From the NCBI RefSeq assembly GCF_006210265.1, contig NZ_VCNC01000003.1, forward strand, positions 62,001 through 126,000: 64,000 nt of DNA, given 5' to 3'. Each line of letters begins with the position of its first letter. The stretch's first letter is position 1. Under the pieces are notes generated by a model, which was not told where the DNA came from, made no database searches, and was given only the letters and a program-made list of their open reading frames with translations. This document shows, in pieces, positions 1 through 7,862 of this stretch. The DNA comes from Desulfovibrio sp. UCD-KL4C. GTDB lineage: Bacteria > Desulfobacterota > Desulfovibrionia > Desulfovibrionales > Desulfovibrionaceae. The translations under genes and the position numbers were made by a program.

Positions 1-246
1 TTGTCCATTAACGACAGTAGCATATACACCGATTAAAAGAGTTAGAAACGTGATTGTCATAATGGTCTGATGCGAGGCAAGGTCACTTATACCCTTGCAG
101 ACCGTAACTAGAAAAGTGCCGTGGAGTTTGTAGGCTGCTTTAGCAATCGGTAGATCAATAAACTGATAAAATAGCACAACTATGAATATTGTGAGTATGC
201 CTATGAGTATTGTCTGTTTGCCAAGTTTATTTGAATTACGAAACAT
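1..246 (-). CDS. PAP2-like membrane protein, N-terminal fragment
   Basis: This is the first 82 codons of a gene that runs off the left edge. The protein starts MFRNSNKLGKQ, has a membrane segment at about residues 13-30, and then a motif of the type 'FIDLPIAKAAYKLHGT', followed by a second hydrophobic stretch at about 60-80. That order resembles the amino end of phosphatidic acid phosphatase type 2 (PAP2) membrane phosphatases, where a short Asp-containing loop follows the first helix. The catalytic motifs would lie outside the window, so the family call is tentative. The start codon has a very strong ribosome binding site (AGGAGGT). It is transcribed leftward, away from the next gene only by a 70-base gap. 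Confidence 0.6.
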   Translation of the reverse strand, partial: MFRNSNKLGKQTILIGILTIFIVVLFYQFIDLPIAKAAYKLHGTFLVTVCKGISDLASHQTIMTITFLTLLIGVYATVVNGQ

Positions 247-316
247 AGCCGCACCTCCTGTTCGAAATAATTGATGGAAAAGGGTGTAATGACTACAGTG
301 AGATATCTCTTGAGTG

Positions 317-760
317 TTATTTCATGCGTGAAAAGCGAAGGGTCTTTCCGTTACCTTGTAGAATGAGTAATCCGTTTTCGGTTTTAACATTTAGAGGGTT
401 TGCGAGAGTTCCTAAAAAAATGGATTCCTGTTGACTGGCTGTTCCGCAGAACATGCGTGTTGAAGCAAGGGGGCCGATTTTAATTTTGTTGTCTTTATAT
501 GTATAGCTTCCGCTGAAATGGTTGCATCCGCCTGAACCGGAGATTTTTTGGTCTTTATAAAACATGAGCCATGATTGCACTGACTCGATGACTCCGTTAT
601 CGTTAATATCTTCAAGGAGCCATTTGGTGTTTATCGGAAGTTTAGATGTTTGCGCTGTTTTAGCCGTGGCGCACCCTGTAAAGATATATGCCAGACAAAG
701 AATGATCAGACAGATTTGAGTAGTTTTAAATGTTGCAGGTGTGACGAGTTTATTTGTCAT
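317..760 (-). CDS. META-domain (HslJ-like) lipoprotein
   Basis: Predicted outer-membrane or periplasmic lipoprotein of 147 residues. A hydrophobic signal at residues 14-28 ends in a lipobox with the acylated cysteine near residue 30 (FTGCA). The mature part carries the META/DUF306 signature 'GGCNHFSGSYTYKDNKIKIG', followed by the short Cys-containing 'TRMFCGT' block that these domains usually have. HslJ in E. coli is a heat-shock protein linked to novobiocin resistance; the precise role of the domain is unknown. The start has GGAGG at a good distance. It stands alone between two genes on the same strand. I am sure of the domain, not of any function. Confidence 0.85.
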   Translation of the reverse strand: MTNKLVTPATFKTTQICLIILCLAYIFTGCATAKTAQTSKLPINTKWLLEDINDNGVIESVQSWLMFYKDQKISGSGGCNHFSGSYTYKDNKIKIGPLASTRMFCGTASQQESIFLGTLANPLNVKTENGLLILQGNGKTLRFSRMK

Positions 761-838
761 TTTCAGATCCTCCGTACATTTTATATAATCTGAAAATGAT
801 ATTTACGATATGAGAAAAATTTTAAGTGTAATGGATAA

Positions 839-1609
839 CTATTTGGAGTCTAAACCGCAAAGCATGTGGCCAAGTATTAAACCGCATTTCTCTTCGCAGG
901 AAGAATAATATTGCTTGTGATGTTTGGTGCCGGATCTATTTTCTTTGCCATAATAAAATTCAGCTATGCCGCATGGGGTCAGGTTGTTTTTGATAGCAAA
1001 ATTTAAGAGTTTCGGCGCGCAGCAGTCACCCGTACCTGTCGGAATTCCTTTATTAGAGGGAGCAACTTCAGGTAAAATTTTAGTTTTTCCGGTAAAGCTG
1101 GGAATGCGATATATGGCGTGTATCTTTTGCATTAAGAGGCGAGACATTTGTTTTCGGCGCATGGATAGTTCTTTGTATTCTTCCGAGCCGGCCTGACAAA
1201 GCTCCATTTTCCTACCGATTCCCTTAATTTTGCGTTCAGTTGTTGTGGTTAGAATGTCGAATTCTTCCGGATTGATTATGGGGGGAACCCATCCATCAAC
1301 TTCCCATATACCGTTATATTGCCCTGAGAATCCATAAGCGACTCCCGTGTGACCTTGGCTGTCAGCATACGTCATTACACCGAACATCTGTCCTCTGGCA
1401 TTACCGAAAAGATAATCTGTTGATAGGTCAGGATTGGCTTTATCGATAGAGACTGAAAAATCTATGCGTCTTTCATGGTCAAGCCTTTGCATTAGGCTTT
1501 CGCAAAGTTCAACGGCTCCGGCAGAGCTTAGCTTGTGAATGGTTTTGCAGTTTTTGCAGAATCCAGAACAGGTAATCTTTGCAAATGGAGTCAGTTCTAT
1601 ATTGCTCAT
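839..1609 (-). CDS. Cys-containing protein like the N-terminal domain of long RluA-type proteins
   Basis: A 256-residue soluble protein. An N-terminal block has closely spaced cysteines (CSGFCKNCKTIH, residues 14-25). The C-terminal third has 'GTGDCCAPKLLNFAIKN', 'GIAEFYYG', and 'YYSSCEEKCGLILGHML'. I recognise this C-terminal pattern from the N-terminal extension of long RluA-family pseudouridine synthases in Vibrio and relatives, but no pseudouridine synthase domain (no HRLD motif) follows here, so it is an orphan form. Several cysteines suggest metal binding. Function is unknown. It lies just downstream of the greA terminator and must have its own promoter. The similarity call is from memory of the family and is moderately sure. 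Confidence 0.7.
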   Translation of the reverse strand: MSNIELTPFAKITCSGFCKNCKTIHKLSSAGAVELCESLMQRLDHERRIDFSVSIDKANPDLSTDYLFGNARGQMFGVMTYADSQGHTGVAYGFSGQYNGIWEVDGWVPPIINPEEFDILTTTTERKIKGIGRKMELCQAGSEEYKELSMRRKQMSRLLMQKIHAIYRIPSFTGKTKILPEVAPSNKGIPTGTGDCCAPKLLNFAIKNNLTPCGIAEFYYGKENRSGTKHHKQYYSSCEEKCGLILGHMLCGLDSK

Positions 1610-1637
1610 GTTTTTCCGCTTTAGCAGTCTTAAAATA

Positions 1638-1668
1638 AAAAGGGGATGCGCTTTAGCACATCCCCTTT
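1638..1668 (-). terminator. Rho-independent terminator of greA
   Basis: A hairpin with arms AAAGGGGATG and CATCCCCTTT around a roughly 10-base loop is followed on the minus strand by a T-rich run (TTTTATTTTAAG). It lies 60 bases past the greA stop codon. Confidence 0.85.
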
Positions 1669-1728
1669 AGAAGTCGATTGTCAGAAGCTGTATAGAGTAG
1701 CTCTGAAATACGGTTACGTAGGCTGCTG

Positions 1729-2211
1729 CTAGGAAACAGCTCCTTTAAAGGTAACAGAAACAACCGCATATTCTATTTTTCCGCGAGGAGCGTTGACTAG
1801 AACTTCATCACCCTCTTCTTTGCCTAGTAGAGCTTTTCCTACAGGGGATTCAATAGAAATAATTCCCTTTTTGAAATCGCTTTCATCAGGGCCCATGATT
1901 GTATATATTTTTTTATCGCCTGTTTCAATATCTTCAAGTTCTACTGTTGCTCCAAAAATAATTTTGGAACCACCAAGTGTAGAGAGATCAATAATATTAA
2001 AATGTGGGATGCGGGATTCAATATAATTAATTTTAGCTTCCATCATTCCCTGACGCTCACGCGCAGCATGGTAGCCCCCGTTTTCCTTAAGGTCGCCTTC
2101 TTCGCGAGCTTCACTGATTGCTTTGATTACAGCTGGACGTTCTCTTTTAAGAGCATCCAGTTCTTTTTTAACCTTCGCAAATCCTTCTGTTGAAATGGGT
2201 ATCGTGCTCAT
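1729..2211 (-). CDS. greA: Transcription elongation factor GreA
   Basis: GreA binds in the secondary channel of RNA polymerase and stimulates cleavage of backtracked transcripts. The 160-residue product has the N-terminal coiled coil with the acidic tip (AREEGDLKENGGYHAARERQ, about residues 31-50) and the C-terminal FKBP-like domain ending in SPVGKALLGKEEGDEV. The length matches the family. The open frame continues upstream for 42 more codons, but the internal ATG at 2211 has a GAGG ribosome binding site 8 bases ahead and begins exactly where the family begins, so I chose it. It is a single gene with its own terminator. Confidence is high. Confidence 0.96.
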   Translation of the reverse strand: MSTIPISTEGFAKVKKELDALKRERPAVIKAISEAREEGDLKENGGYHAARERQGMMEAKINYIESRIPHFNIIDLSTLGGSKIIFGATVELEDIETGDKKIYTIMGPDESDFKKGIISIESPVGKALLGKEEGDEVLVNAPRGKIEYAVVSVTFKGAVS

Positions 2212-2610
2212 TTCATAAACCTCAAATTTTTCATCGGTGGTGTCAATAAAAATGCAGCCACAACCGGAGTGATTTCCGGAAGAAAAGCTGCTTAGTACGT
2301 CGCAACATTCAGTTGCTGAAAGTCCTTGATAGAACATCCACTGCCTTCGGTCAAGAATCTTTTGATATCAGTAGGGTCTAAATGATTTTTTTTTGCTAAA
2401 TACTGCAGTATTATTAGTCTTTTATGGCATGTGAATTATTTTATCAATAAAATGATTTCGATTGGTTGCTTATAACCTGAATAAGGATTTTGGGGTCTTT
2501 TCAGTTTTTGAATATTTTTAAATGCGGAATTACGGTTAGCTATAAGGTCTTTTTTGTGTCTTGCTTTTTCTTTAAACTATGAATCTACTCTGAAAAGATG
2601 TTTTTGGTTG
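2212..2610. other. AT-rich gene-free stretch upstream of greA
   Basis: About 400 bases with no convincing gene. It presumably holds the greA promoter on the minus strand. The only clear element is a perfect 14-base palindrome, AATACTGCAGTATT, at 2399-2412. An in-frame upstream extension of greA through 2337 lacks family similarity and is not counted as coding. Confidence 0.5.
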
Positions 2611-2667
2611 TAAAGTGAACTTTAGTTCATCTTTGCGTTGACAAAAAATGAACTAAAGTTCACTTTA
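2611..2667. promoter_or_regulatory. Paired TetR-type operators overlapping a promoter
   Basis: Two 20-base elements, 2611-2630 and 2648-2667, are perfect inverted copies of each other, 17 bases apart. Each contains a palindromic core TGAACTnnAGTTCA. A -35-like TTGACA lies at 2638-2643 between them, so the second operator covers the promoter spacer. They precede a methyltransferase gene and a TetR-family regulator gene on the plus strand. The likely ligand of the sites is that regulator, giving autoregulation of the pair. Confidence 0.85.
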
Positions 2668-2687
2668 GACTTAGGAGGATTACTTAA

Positions 2688-3263
2688 ATGGAAAATAAAA
2701 ATATTGAAAACGATGAAATGCATGTTTGTCCTTGGTGGTTGGCCTATACGTTTGACAATGCGTTACGTCGGCTGGTTGATCCTGCAGGTGACGCTTTAAA
2801 AGAATGGGTACGACCAGGTATGACGGTTATGGATTTTGGATGTGGGTTTGGTCACTACGCTCTCGGTGCAGCTCGTATTGTTGGAGACAATGGTAAGGTT
2901 ATTGCCGTAGACTTTCAGGAAAAAATGCTCGAAATTATGATGAAAAGAGCCTTAAAGGCAGAAGTAGACAAGATAATTGTTCCGCATAAATGCGGGGCTC
3001 ATGATATTGGATATGAGGGAATGGTTGATTTTGTGGTTGCAGGGAATGTTATGCATGAAACATCGGATATACAAAAAGTGTTTAACTCTGTCTTCTCAAT
3101 CTTAAATCCTAAGGGCGTTTTTTTCTTTACTGAACCGCGCTACCATGTAAAAGCAGATTTTTTTGAACGTGAACTGGAAGCTGCTGAAAAGGCGGGCTTT
3201 AAGGTAACTGAACTTCCTCTTACACTTGGCGCTCGCAGAGCCTGTCTGGTTAAGGGGGATTAA
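2688..3263 (+). CDS. SAM-dependent class I methyltransferase
   Basis: A 191-residue protein with the nucleotide-binding motif 'VMDFGCGFGHYALGAA' near residues 47-62 and the acidic post-strand-2 motif 'VIAVDFQEKML'. It has the later 'DFVVAGNVMHE' and 'KGVFFFTEPRYH' strands of methyltransferase type 11/25 domains. The substrate is unknown. It starts with AGGAGG 9 bases ahead, right behind the double TetR operator, and is followed after 20 bases by the TetR gene, so the two form one regulated unit. Such an arrangement is typical of an inducible detoxification or modification enzyme, but no inducer can be read from the sequence. Confidence 0.88.
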   Translation: MENKNIENDEMHVCPWWLAYTFDNALRRLVDPAGDALKEWVRPGMTVMDFGCGFGHYALGAARIVGDNGKVIAVDFQEKMLEIMMKRALKAEVDKIIVPHKCGAHDIGYEGMVDFVVAGNVMHETSDIQKVFNSVFSILNPKGVFFFTEPRYHVKADFFERELEAAEKAGFKVTELPLTLGARRACLVKGD

Positions 3264-3283
3264 TTTAACGTAAGAAGGTTTTA

Positions 3284-3910
3284 ATGGTTCGTAAGCATGG
3301 TAATTTTGAGCCTTGCCAGCAAAGAGCAGATGTCACCAAAAATAAAATTTTAGAAGCGGCTTTGATAGTTTTTTCGGAGAAAGGATTTGTCGGAGCCAAT
3401 ACTAAAAATATTGCCGATGCTGCTGGGGTGGCTACTGGATCTGTTTATCGTTACTTTAAGGATAAAATGGCTTTGTTTCTTGCTGTAAGGGCTATGCTTG
3501 AAGGCAGGATGAGTATAGATGTTTTTGAAAAAAGCCAGTCTTTGCTAGAGCAAGGGGAAGAGGTTAATTCAATTCTAAATTTGTTGGTACGCTATTGTGT
3601 TGATTCGCATCGAGAGCATCGGAAATTCTTTTGTGAAGTTCTCGCATTAGAAGCAATAGATGAAGTCAATGCTGCTATAGGACGTGAGCGTGACCGTAGA
3701 GTTAGAAGAAAATTTTATGATTTTTTCTTGTCACTTGGTGGGGGCATTCAGGCAGATGATTTAGAGGCAGCTACAGAACTTATATGTATGACAGTAGAAG
3801 AGGTAGCCCACAAAGCTATTCTGTTTAAGTCAGATGTAGGTGAAGACCGTCTTATTGCTCAATTAGTTAAAATGTTAAGCAATTATCTTTTGTTTCCTGA
3901 TAGTAGATAA
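3284..3910 (+). CDS. TetR/AcrR-family transcriptional regulator
   Basis: A 208-residue repressor-type protein. The N-terminal helix-turn-helix is clear: 'ILEAALIVFSEKGFVGANTKNIADAAGVATGSVYRYFKDK' (about residues 22-61; the core 'GVATGSVYRYFKDK' is diagnostic). The remaining helices form a ligand domain without recognisable specificity. It probably binds the paired TGAACTnnAGTTCA sites ahead of the upstream methyltransferase gene and so controls itself. The start is ATG with GAAGG ahead. Confidence in the family is high. Confidence 0.93.
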   Translation: MVRKHGNFEPCQQRADVTKNKILEAALIVFSEKGFVGANTKNIADAAGVATGSVYRYFKDKMALFLAVRAMLEGRMSIDVFEKSQSLLEQGEEVNSILNLLVRYCVDSHREHRKFFCEVLALEAIDEVNAAIGRERDRRVRRKFYDFFLSLGGGIQADDLEAATELICMTVEEVAHKAILFKSDVGEDRLIAQLVKMLSNYLLFPDSR

Positions 3911-3921
3911 TTTTTTAGCTA

Positions 3922-4233
3922 TTAAATTACAAAACTCATATCTGAAAATACTTTCTCCTCATCATATAATGAAGGATATTTTTTAGAGATTTGATTCATT
4001 GTTTCAAAGAAAGCATCCCATCCTATTACTTCCGCCTCTTTTTTCTTATTCACAAATATTTTGAAAGTCAGTCCTCTAGGGCATTTGGTCATATTCAATT
4101 CAAGAACTCCTGCCGGGGCTGTTTCAAGCCAGACAGTGGACCAAGATGTTCTGTCTCCTTCTGTTTTCTTATATTTTTCAAAGTACGCCTCAAAAATTCT
4201 TTCAATTTCATTACGCTGCATAATTGTTCTCAT
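3922..4233 (-). CDS. Hypothetical protein, 103 residues
   Basis: A small soluble, mixed-charge protein convergent with the TetR gene (11 bases between stops). Residues 5-25 look like an amphipathic helix (NEIERIFEAYFEKYKK), followed by a segment with beta-strand character, 'GVLELNMTKCPRGLTFKIFV'. I do not recognise the family. The composition is protein-like and its codon use matches the neighbours, but no good ribosome binding site precedes either the first ATG or the internal ATG five codons later. Upstream on the minus strand is a small hairpin (TGCTTGC/GCAAGCA, 4284-4300) that could be regulatory. The reality of the gene is likely but not certain. Confidence 0.55.
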   Translation of the reverse strand: MRTIMQRNEIERIFEAYFEKYKKTEGDRTSWSTVWLETAPAGVLELNMTKCPRGLTFKIFVNKKKEAEVIGWDAFFETMNQISKKYPSLYDEEKVFSDMSFVI

Positions 4234-4764
4234 TTTGAATCAGGGTTGAATAGAAGTGATTATTTTTACTTTACACTGACGAATGCTTGCCAAGCAAGCA
4301 CGATCGGTAGAAGTTTTTGCAAAAATGTACATTAAACGTTTTTGTGATGGCTTGATTTACAAAAATGTAGCAAAATCTATGGTTTTTGGCGGGTAGCTTA
4401 AAATAGAGGTTATGTATAAAAATTTTTAAGATGGTAAATAATACAATTATAGTCTATTTTTTCAATATGATATAGTGTATTTTGTACTGTTGGTAATTGT
4501 GACAAATATGGATATTTTGATAGTTTATATCTTTTATTGTGTGAAATCTGGCATGTTTTGTAAAAGGTAATTCATACTGATATATTCAGTTTTTAGTGGT
4601 CTTTTTGGGTGTTTTATTTAGTTAAAACAGTGTTATAGACCGTTTCGAAATGCGTAAAAATAATGAACTGGGTTGATTGAGATAGTACAAAAGAATGAGC
4701 TGTTTTAGTGATTTAAATCAAAAAATAATTCATTTTCGTATTTTTGTTTGCCAAAATTGTTTTC
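4234..4764. other. AT-rich intergenic stretch before the glutamate synthase leader
   Basis: About 530 bases with no gene that I can support on either strand. It is strongly AT-rich and includes the short hairpin TGCTTGC-CAA-GCAAGCA at 4284-4300. A promoter for the downstream operon probably lies in its right part, but I see no good consensus. Confidence 0.4.
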
Positions 4765-4891
4765 TTCTGTCAGTCTGATCTTCCAGAATTACTCTAATCT
4801 GCAAAAAAAAAGACCGTTTCATCCTGCTTTTGATTCTTTTCCCGGGCGCCGAAGTACTTCAGCACTTACTCTGAGGAGTGAAAGGACAGAA
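4765..4891 (+). ncRNA. Candidate structured leader, partly like a glycine aptamer
   Basis: A 7-base outer helix is possible between TTCTGTC (4765-4771) and GACAGAA (4885-4891). Inside, the strings GCGCCGAAG (4846-4854) and ACTCTGAGG ... AAAGGACAG (4868-4889) closely follow the most conserved blocks of the glycine riboswitch (CGCCGAAG and CUCUCAGGCAAAAGGACAG). The 5' strand that should read GGAGAG is not evident and the second block has changes, so it could be a diverged aptamer, a different RNA or chance. It lies about 200 bases ahead of the glutamate synthase operon on the same strand. Confidence 0.35.
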
Positions 4892-5097
4892 AATGTAAAG
4901 GTCACACTGTCGCTTAATAATAAGCTTCGAGTTTAGTGATTAGAGCCGGGTGGCTGAGTTAATATATTTCAAGCAACATTTCCTGTAGCCTCGTAAAAGA
5001 TATTTAGAATTAATCTGGTAGAAAAAAATCAGATTGTAAGCATCTTTAAGTTACTGCAAGAATGTGGAACATTATAAACATGGAGTGAGCTGAAAAT

Positions 5098-6231
5098 ATG
5101 TGCCGTTTATTTGCGCTTACAAGCCGCGACCCAATTTCACCCATGCGTGCTATTGATGCTCTGAATGTAATGAAAGAGGGGCACGATGGTTCCGGTGTGG
5201 GGCTATATCTGAATGGACTCGGCGGTCCGTTTGAAGAATTGAAGGATTGCCCGATTCTCTCTGGTATCTTTACAGAAGCTGGTCTTCGCCAGTTGGAACA
5301 GTATGTAGCTGAGAAAGGGCTTAAATCTAAATTTAGCATTCTTTATACTCCGCATACTCCTCCGCCTGTCGGAACTCCTGTCCGGGGAACTTATGCCGCC
5401 ATTGCCTACAGTGTTCCTAGAGGATGGGAAGATCTGTCTGAAGCAGAGAGAGGAAGCCGTCTAGTTCAAATGCGTCTTGATCTTAAGATGCTTGGAGAAC
5501 AAAACGGTGATATGATGGTATTTTCATTTTGGCCTGATACTATAGTTATCAAAGAAGTCGGTGATCCGCTTGAAATAGGTGAATACCTTCAGCTTGATCA
5601 TAATAAAGATATTTATGCTCGCAGAATTCTTGCTCAGGGTAGACAGAATACAAACTATGCGATCAACCTTTACGCGTGCCATCCTTTTTTCATAGAAGGT
5701 GTTGCCTCCATGACGAATGGTGAAAATACCGCTTTTCTGCCTATCAAAGAATATCTTGAATCCAGAAATATTACCGGATACAGCGGATATCAGTCAGACT
5801 CTGAAGTTTTTACCCATATCGCGCATTATACTACTAAAAAGCTCGGCCTTGATATTAGGGCGTACAAACATATCATTACCCCGTTAAGTGATAGTGAACT
5901 TGTCAATCATCCTGACAGAGAGTTTTTAACTGAACTCAAAAGGACATGCCGCAAGCTCATCATTGACGGTCCTAACTGTGTCATCGGCTGTCTTCCCGGC
6001 GGTCATATGTTTATGAGTCAGGACCGTAAGAAATTCCGTCCCGGTATTGTTGGCGGAAAAGACGGCATCTTTGGTTTTTCATCTGAAGTTTGCGGCCTTA
6101 ACGCCGCTATTCCTGATCGTGACAAATCTAAAGATTTTCAACCAATGCATCTTGATACAGTTATCGTCGGACCCGACTGCAAGGAGATTATCCAATGCTC
6201 TCAGACAGACCAATTACCCCGTCAACTTTAG
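5098..6231 (+). CDS. Glutamate synthase, glutamine amidotransferase subunit
   Basis: Class II glutamine amidotransferase of 377 residues, equivalent to the N-terminal domain of bacterial GltB but encoded separately. The nucleophile is Cys2 after removal of Met1 (MCRLFALTSRDP). 'EGHDGSGVGLYL' at about residues 23-34 is the usual substrate-binding loop, and 'ASMTNGENTAF' the later loop. It would hydrolyse glutamine and pass ammonia to the FMN subunit encoded next. It overlaps that gene by 37 bases, which indicates translational coupling. Codon use is like the other two subunits. This three-way split is known from archaea and several anaerobic bacteria. Confidence 0.93.
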   Translation: MCRLFALTSRDPISPMRAIDALNVMKEGHDGSGVGLYLNGLGGPFEELKDCPILSGIFTEAGLRQLEQYVAEKGLKSKFSILYTPHTPPPVGTPVRGTYAAIAYSVPRGWEDLSEAERGSRLVQMRLDLKMLGEQNGDMMVFSFWPDTIVIKEVGDPLEIGEYLQLDHNKDIYARRILAQGRQNTNYAINLYACHPFFIEGVASMTNGENTAFLPIKEYLESRNITGYSGYQSDSEVFTHIAHYTTKKLGLDIRAYKHIITPLSDSELVNHPDREFLTELKRTCRKLIIDGPNCVIGCLPGGHMFMSQDRKKFRPGIVGGKDGIFGFSSEVCGLNAAIPDRDKSKDFQPMHLDTVIVGPDCKEIIQCSQTDQLPRQL

Positions 6232-7829
6232 GCGTAAAGGATTTGCCATGGCAAATCGAGTGGGACAAGGATCTATGCACACAGTGCGGTCGTTGTACCT
6301 CGGTCTGTCCGGTAAATGCTATAGAACTCGGCGTTTTTCGTAAACGCAATATTGTGACTCCGATGGGGCTCAAAACAAAGGCTACTAACGAGTACTCTAT
6401 TTTTTATGGAATCAGGCAGAGAACCGATCCTGCTTACGGATGTATCGGTTGTTCCATGTGCAACATGGTCTGTCCCAATAATGCGATTAGACCTAATCGC
6501 GGTGAAGATTCTACCACTCTTAAATTTCACAACAACCGCGGCGGAAACCCTAGAACTCGCGGTGGACGCAGAAATTCAGGTGAAAGTTTACTTGATCAGA
6601 TCAAATTTATGCGTATCTCTATGCTCACCGACCCTGCGCTGGATGCAGGACGGCATGAATTTAATCTAACTACTTTGCTCGGCAGAGTTCAGTCTCCCGA
6701 AGACGGCATGAAAACTCTTGCTGAAAACGGCTGGAAACCTCCTGTTAGAGAAATTTATCCGCTCGTTATCGGTGGCATGTCTTTCGGCGCGCTTTCTCCT
6801 AATATGTGGGAAGGTTTGCAGATGGGGGTTGCGTATCTTAACGAAGAATTGGGAATGCCTGTCCGCATAAGCACAGGGGAAGGCGGTTGTCCTCCACGTC
6901 TGCTGCGGTCCAAATTCCTTAAATATGTTATTTTGCAGATAGCCAGCGGCTATTTCGGGTGGGATGAAATTATTCATGCGATTCCTGAAATGAAAGTTGA
7001 CCCTTGCGCTATTGAAATTAAATACGGTCAGGGAGCTAAACCCGGTGATGGCGGTTTGCTTATGTGGTATAAAGTTAACAAGCTTATTGCCGCTATTCGC
7101 GGTGTACCACAAGGGATCAGCCTTCCAAGCCCTCCTACTCATCAGACTCAGTATTCTATTGAAGAATCTGTCGCTAAGATGATTCAATCCATGAGTATGG
7201 CCTGGGGATTTAGAGTACCTGTATATCCTAAGATTTCAGCATCTTCCACTTCGCTTGCTGTTCTTAATAATTTGACTCGTAATCCGTATGCGGCAGGACT
7301 TGCCATTGACGGTGAAGACGGCGGAACAGGAGCTGCATATAATGTTTCCATGAATCACATGGGGCATCCTATCGCAAGTAACCTGCGTGACTGTTATAAC
7401 GCACTGGTCCAGACCGGAAAGCAGAATGAATTACCACTTATCGCCGGCGGCGGGATCGGTAAATCCGGAAATCTTGCTGCTAATGCTGCTGCCTTGATTA
7501 TGCTTGGCGCAAGTATGGTTCAGGTGGGTAAATACGTTATGCAGGCCGGAGCAGGTTGTCTCGGTTCTGAAAAAGACCGTTGCAACGTCTGTAATATCGG
7601 GGTTTGTCCAAAGGGTATTACCTCACAGGATCCACGCCTTTATCGTCGGCTTGATCCTGAAAAAGTTGCAGAGCGAGTTGTTGATTTTTATCTGAGCTTC
7701 GACACGGAACTCAAAAAGATTATTGCTCCTCTTGGACGCTCGACTTCTCTGCCTATCGGCATGTCGGACGCTCTTGGAATCAGTGATCGTGATGCAGCCG
7801 AAAGACTCGGCATTAAGTACGTGGTTTAA
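6195..7829 (+). CDS. Glutamate synthase, FMN/iron-sulfur central subunit
   Basis: A 544-residue protein equal to the synthase core of GltB with a ferredoxin module added in front. Residues about 27-40 and 76-90 carry two 4Fe-4S motifs (CTQCGRCTSVCPVNAI and CIGCSMCNMVCPNNAI). The FMN-binding barrel follows with 'GGMSFGALSPN', 'GEDGGTGAAY' and 'PLIAGGGIGKSGN'. Near residue 455 the 3Fe-4S type 'CNVCNIGVCPKGI' is present. It combines 2-oxoglutarate with ammonia delivered by the amidotransferase subunit. The start has AGGAG and lies inside the preceding gene. The extra ferredoxin domain allows ferredoxin or the third subunit to feed electrons. Confidence 0.95.
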   Translation: MLSDRPITPSTLGVKDLPWQIEWDKDLCTQCGRCTSVCPVNAIELGVFRKRNIVTPMGLKTKATNEYSIFYGIRQRTDPAYGCIGCSMCNMVCPNNAIRPNRGEDSTTLKFHNNRGGNPRTRGGRRNSGESLLDQIKFMRISMLTDPALDAGRHEFNLTTLLGRVQSPEDGMKTLAENGWKPPVREIYPLVIGGMSFGALSPNMWEGLQMGVAYLNEELGMPVRISTGEGGCPPRLLRSKFLKYVILQIASGYFGWDEIIHAIPEMKVDPCAIEIKYGQGAKPGDGGLLMWYKVNKLIAAIRGVPQGISLPSPPTHQTQYSIEESVAKMIQSMSMAWGFRVPVYPKISASSTSLAVLNNLTRNPYAAGLAIDGEDGGTGAAYNVSMNHMGHPIASNLRDCYNALVQTGKQNELPLIAGGGIGKSGNLAANAAALIMLGASMVQVGKYVMQAGAGCLGSEKDRCNVCNIGVCPKGITSQDPRLYRRLDPEKVAERVVDFYLSFDTELKKIIAPLGRSTSLPIGMSDALGISDRDAAERLGIKYVV

Positions 7830-7862
7830 AAACCGAAGCTCATGATATACCGGAGATAAAAA

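Noticed and set aside
2212-2337. 42-codon upstream extension of greA with several cysteines
   Set aside because: The internal ATG has a good ribosome binding site and matches the family start; the extension has no similarity to GreA.
4748-4936. 62-codon frame overlapping the gltB leader
   Set aside because: No ribosome binding site, unusual composition and it covers the candidate structured RNA.
6188-7187. Several minus-strand frames inside the glutamate synthase genes
   Set aside because: They are shadows of well-supported genes in the other strand, without ribosome binding sites or protein-like composition.
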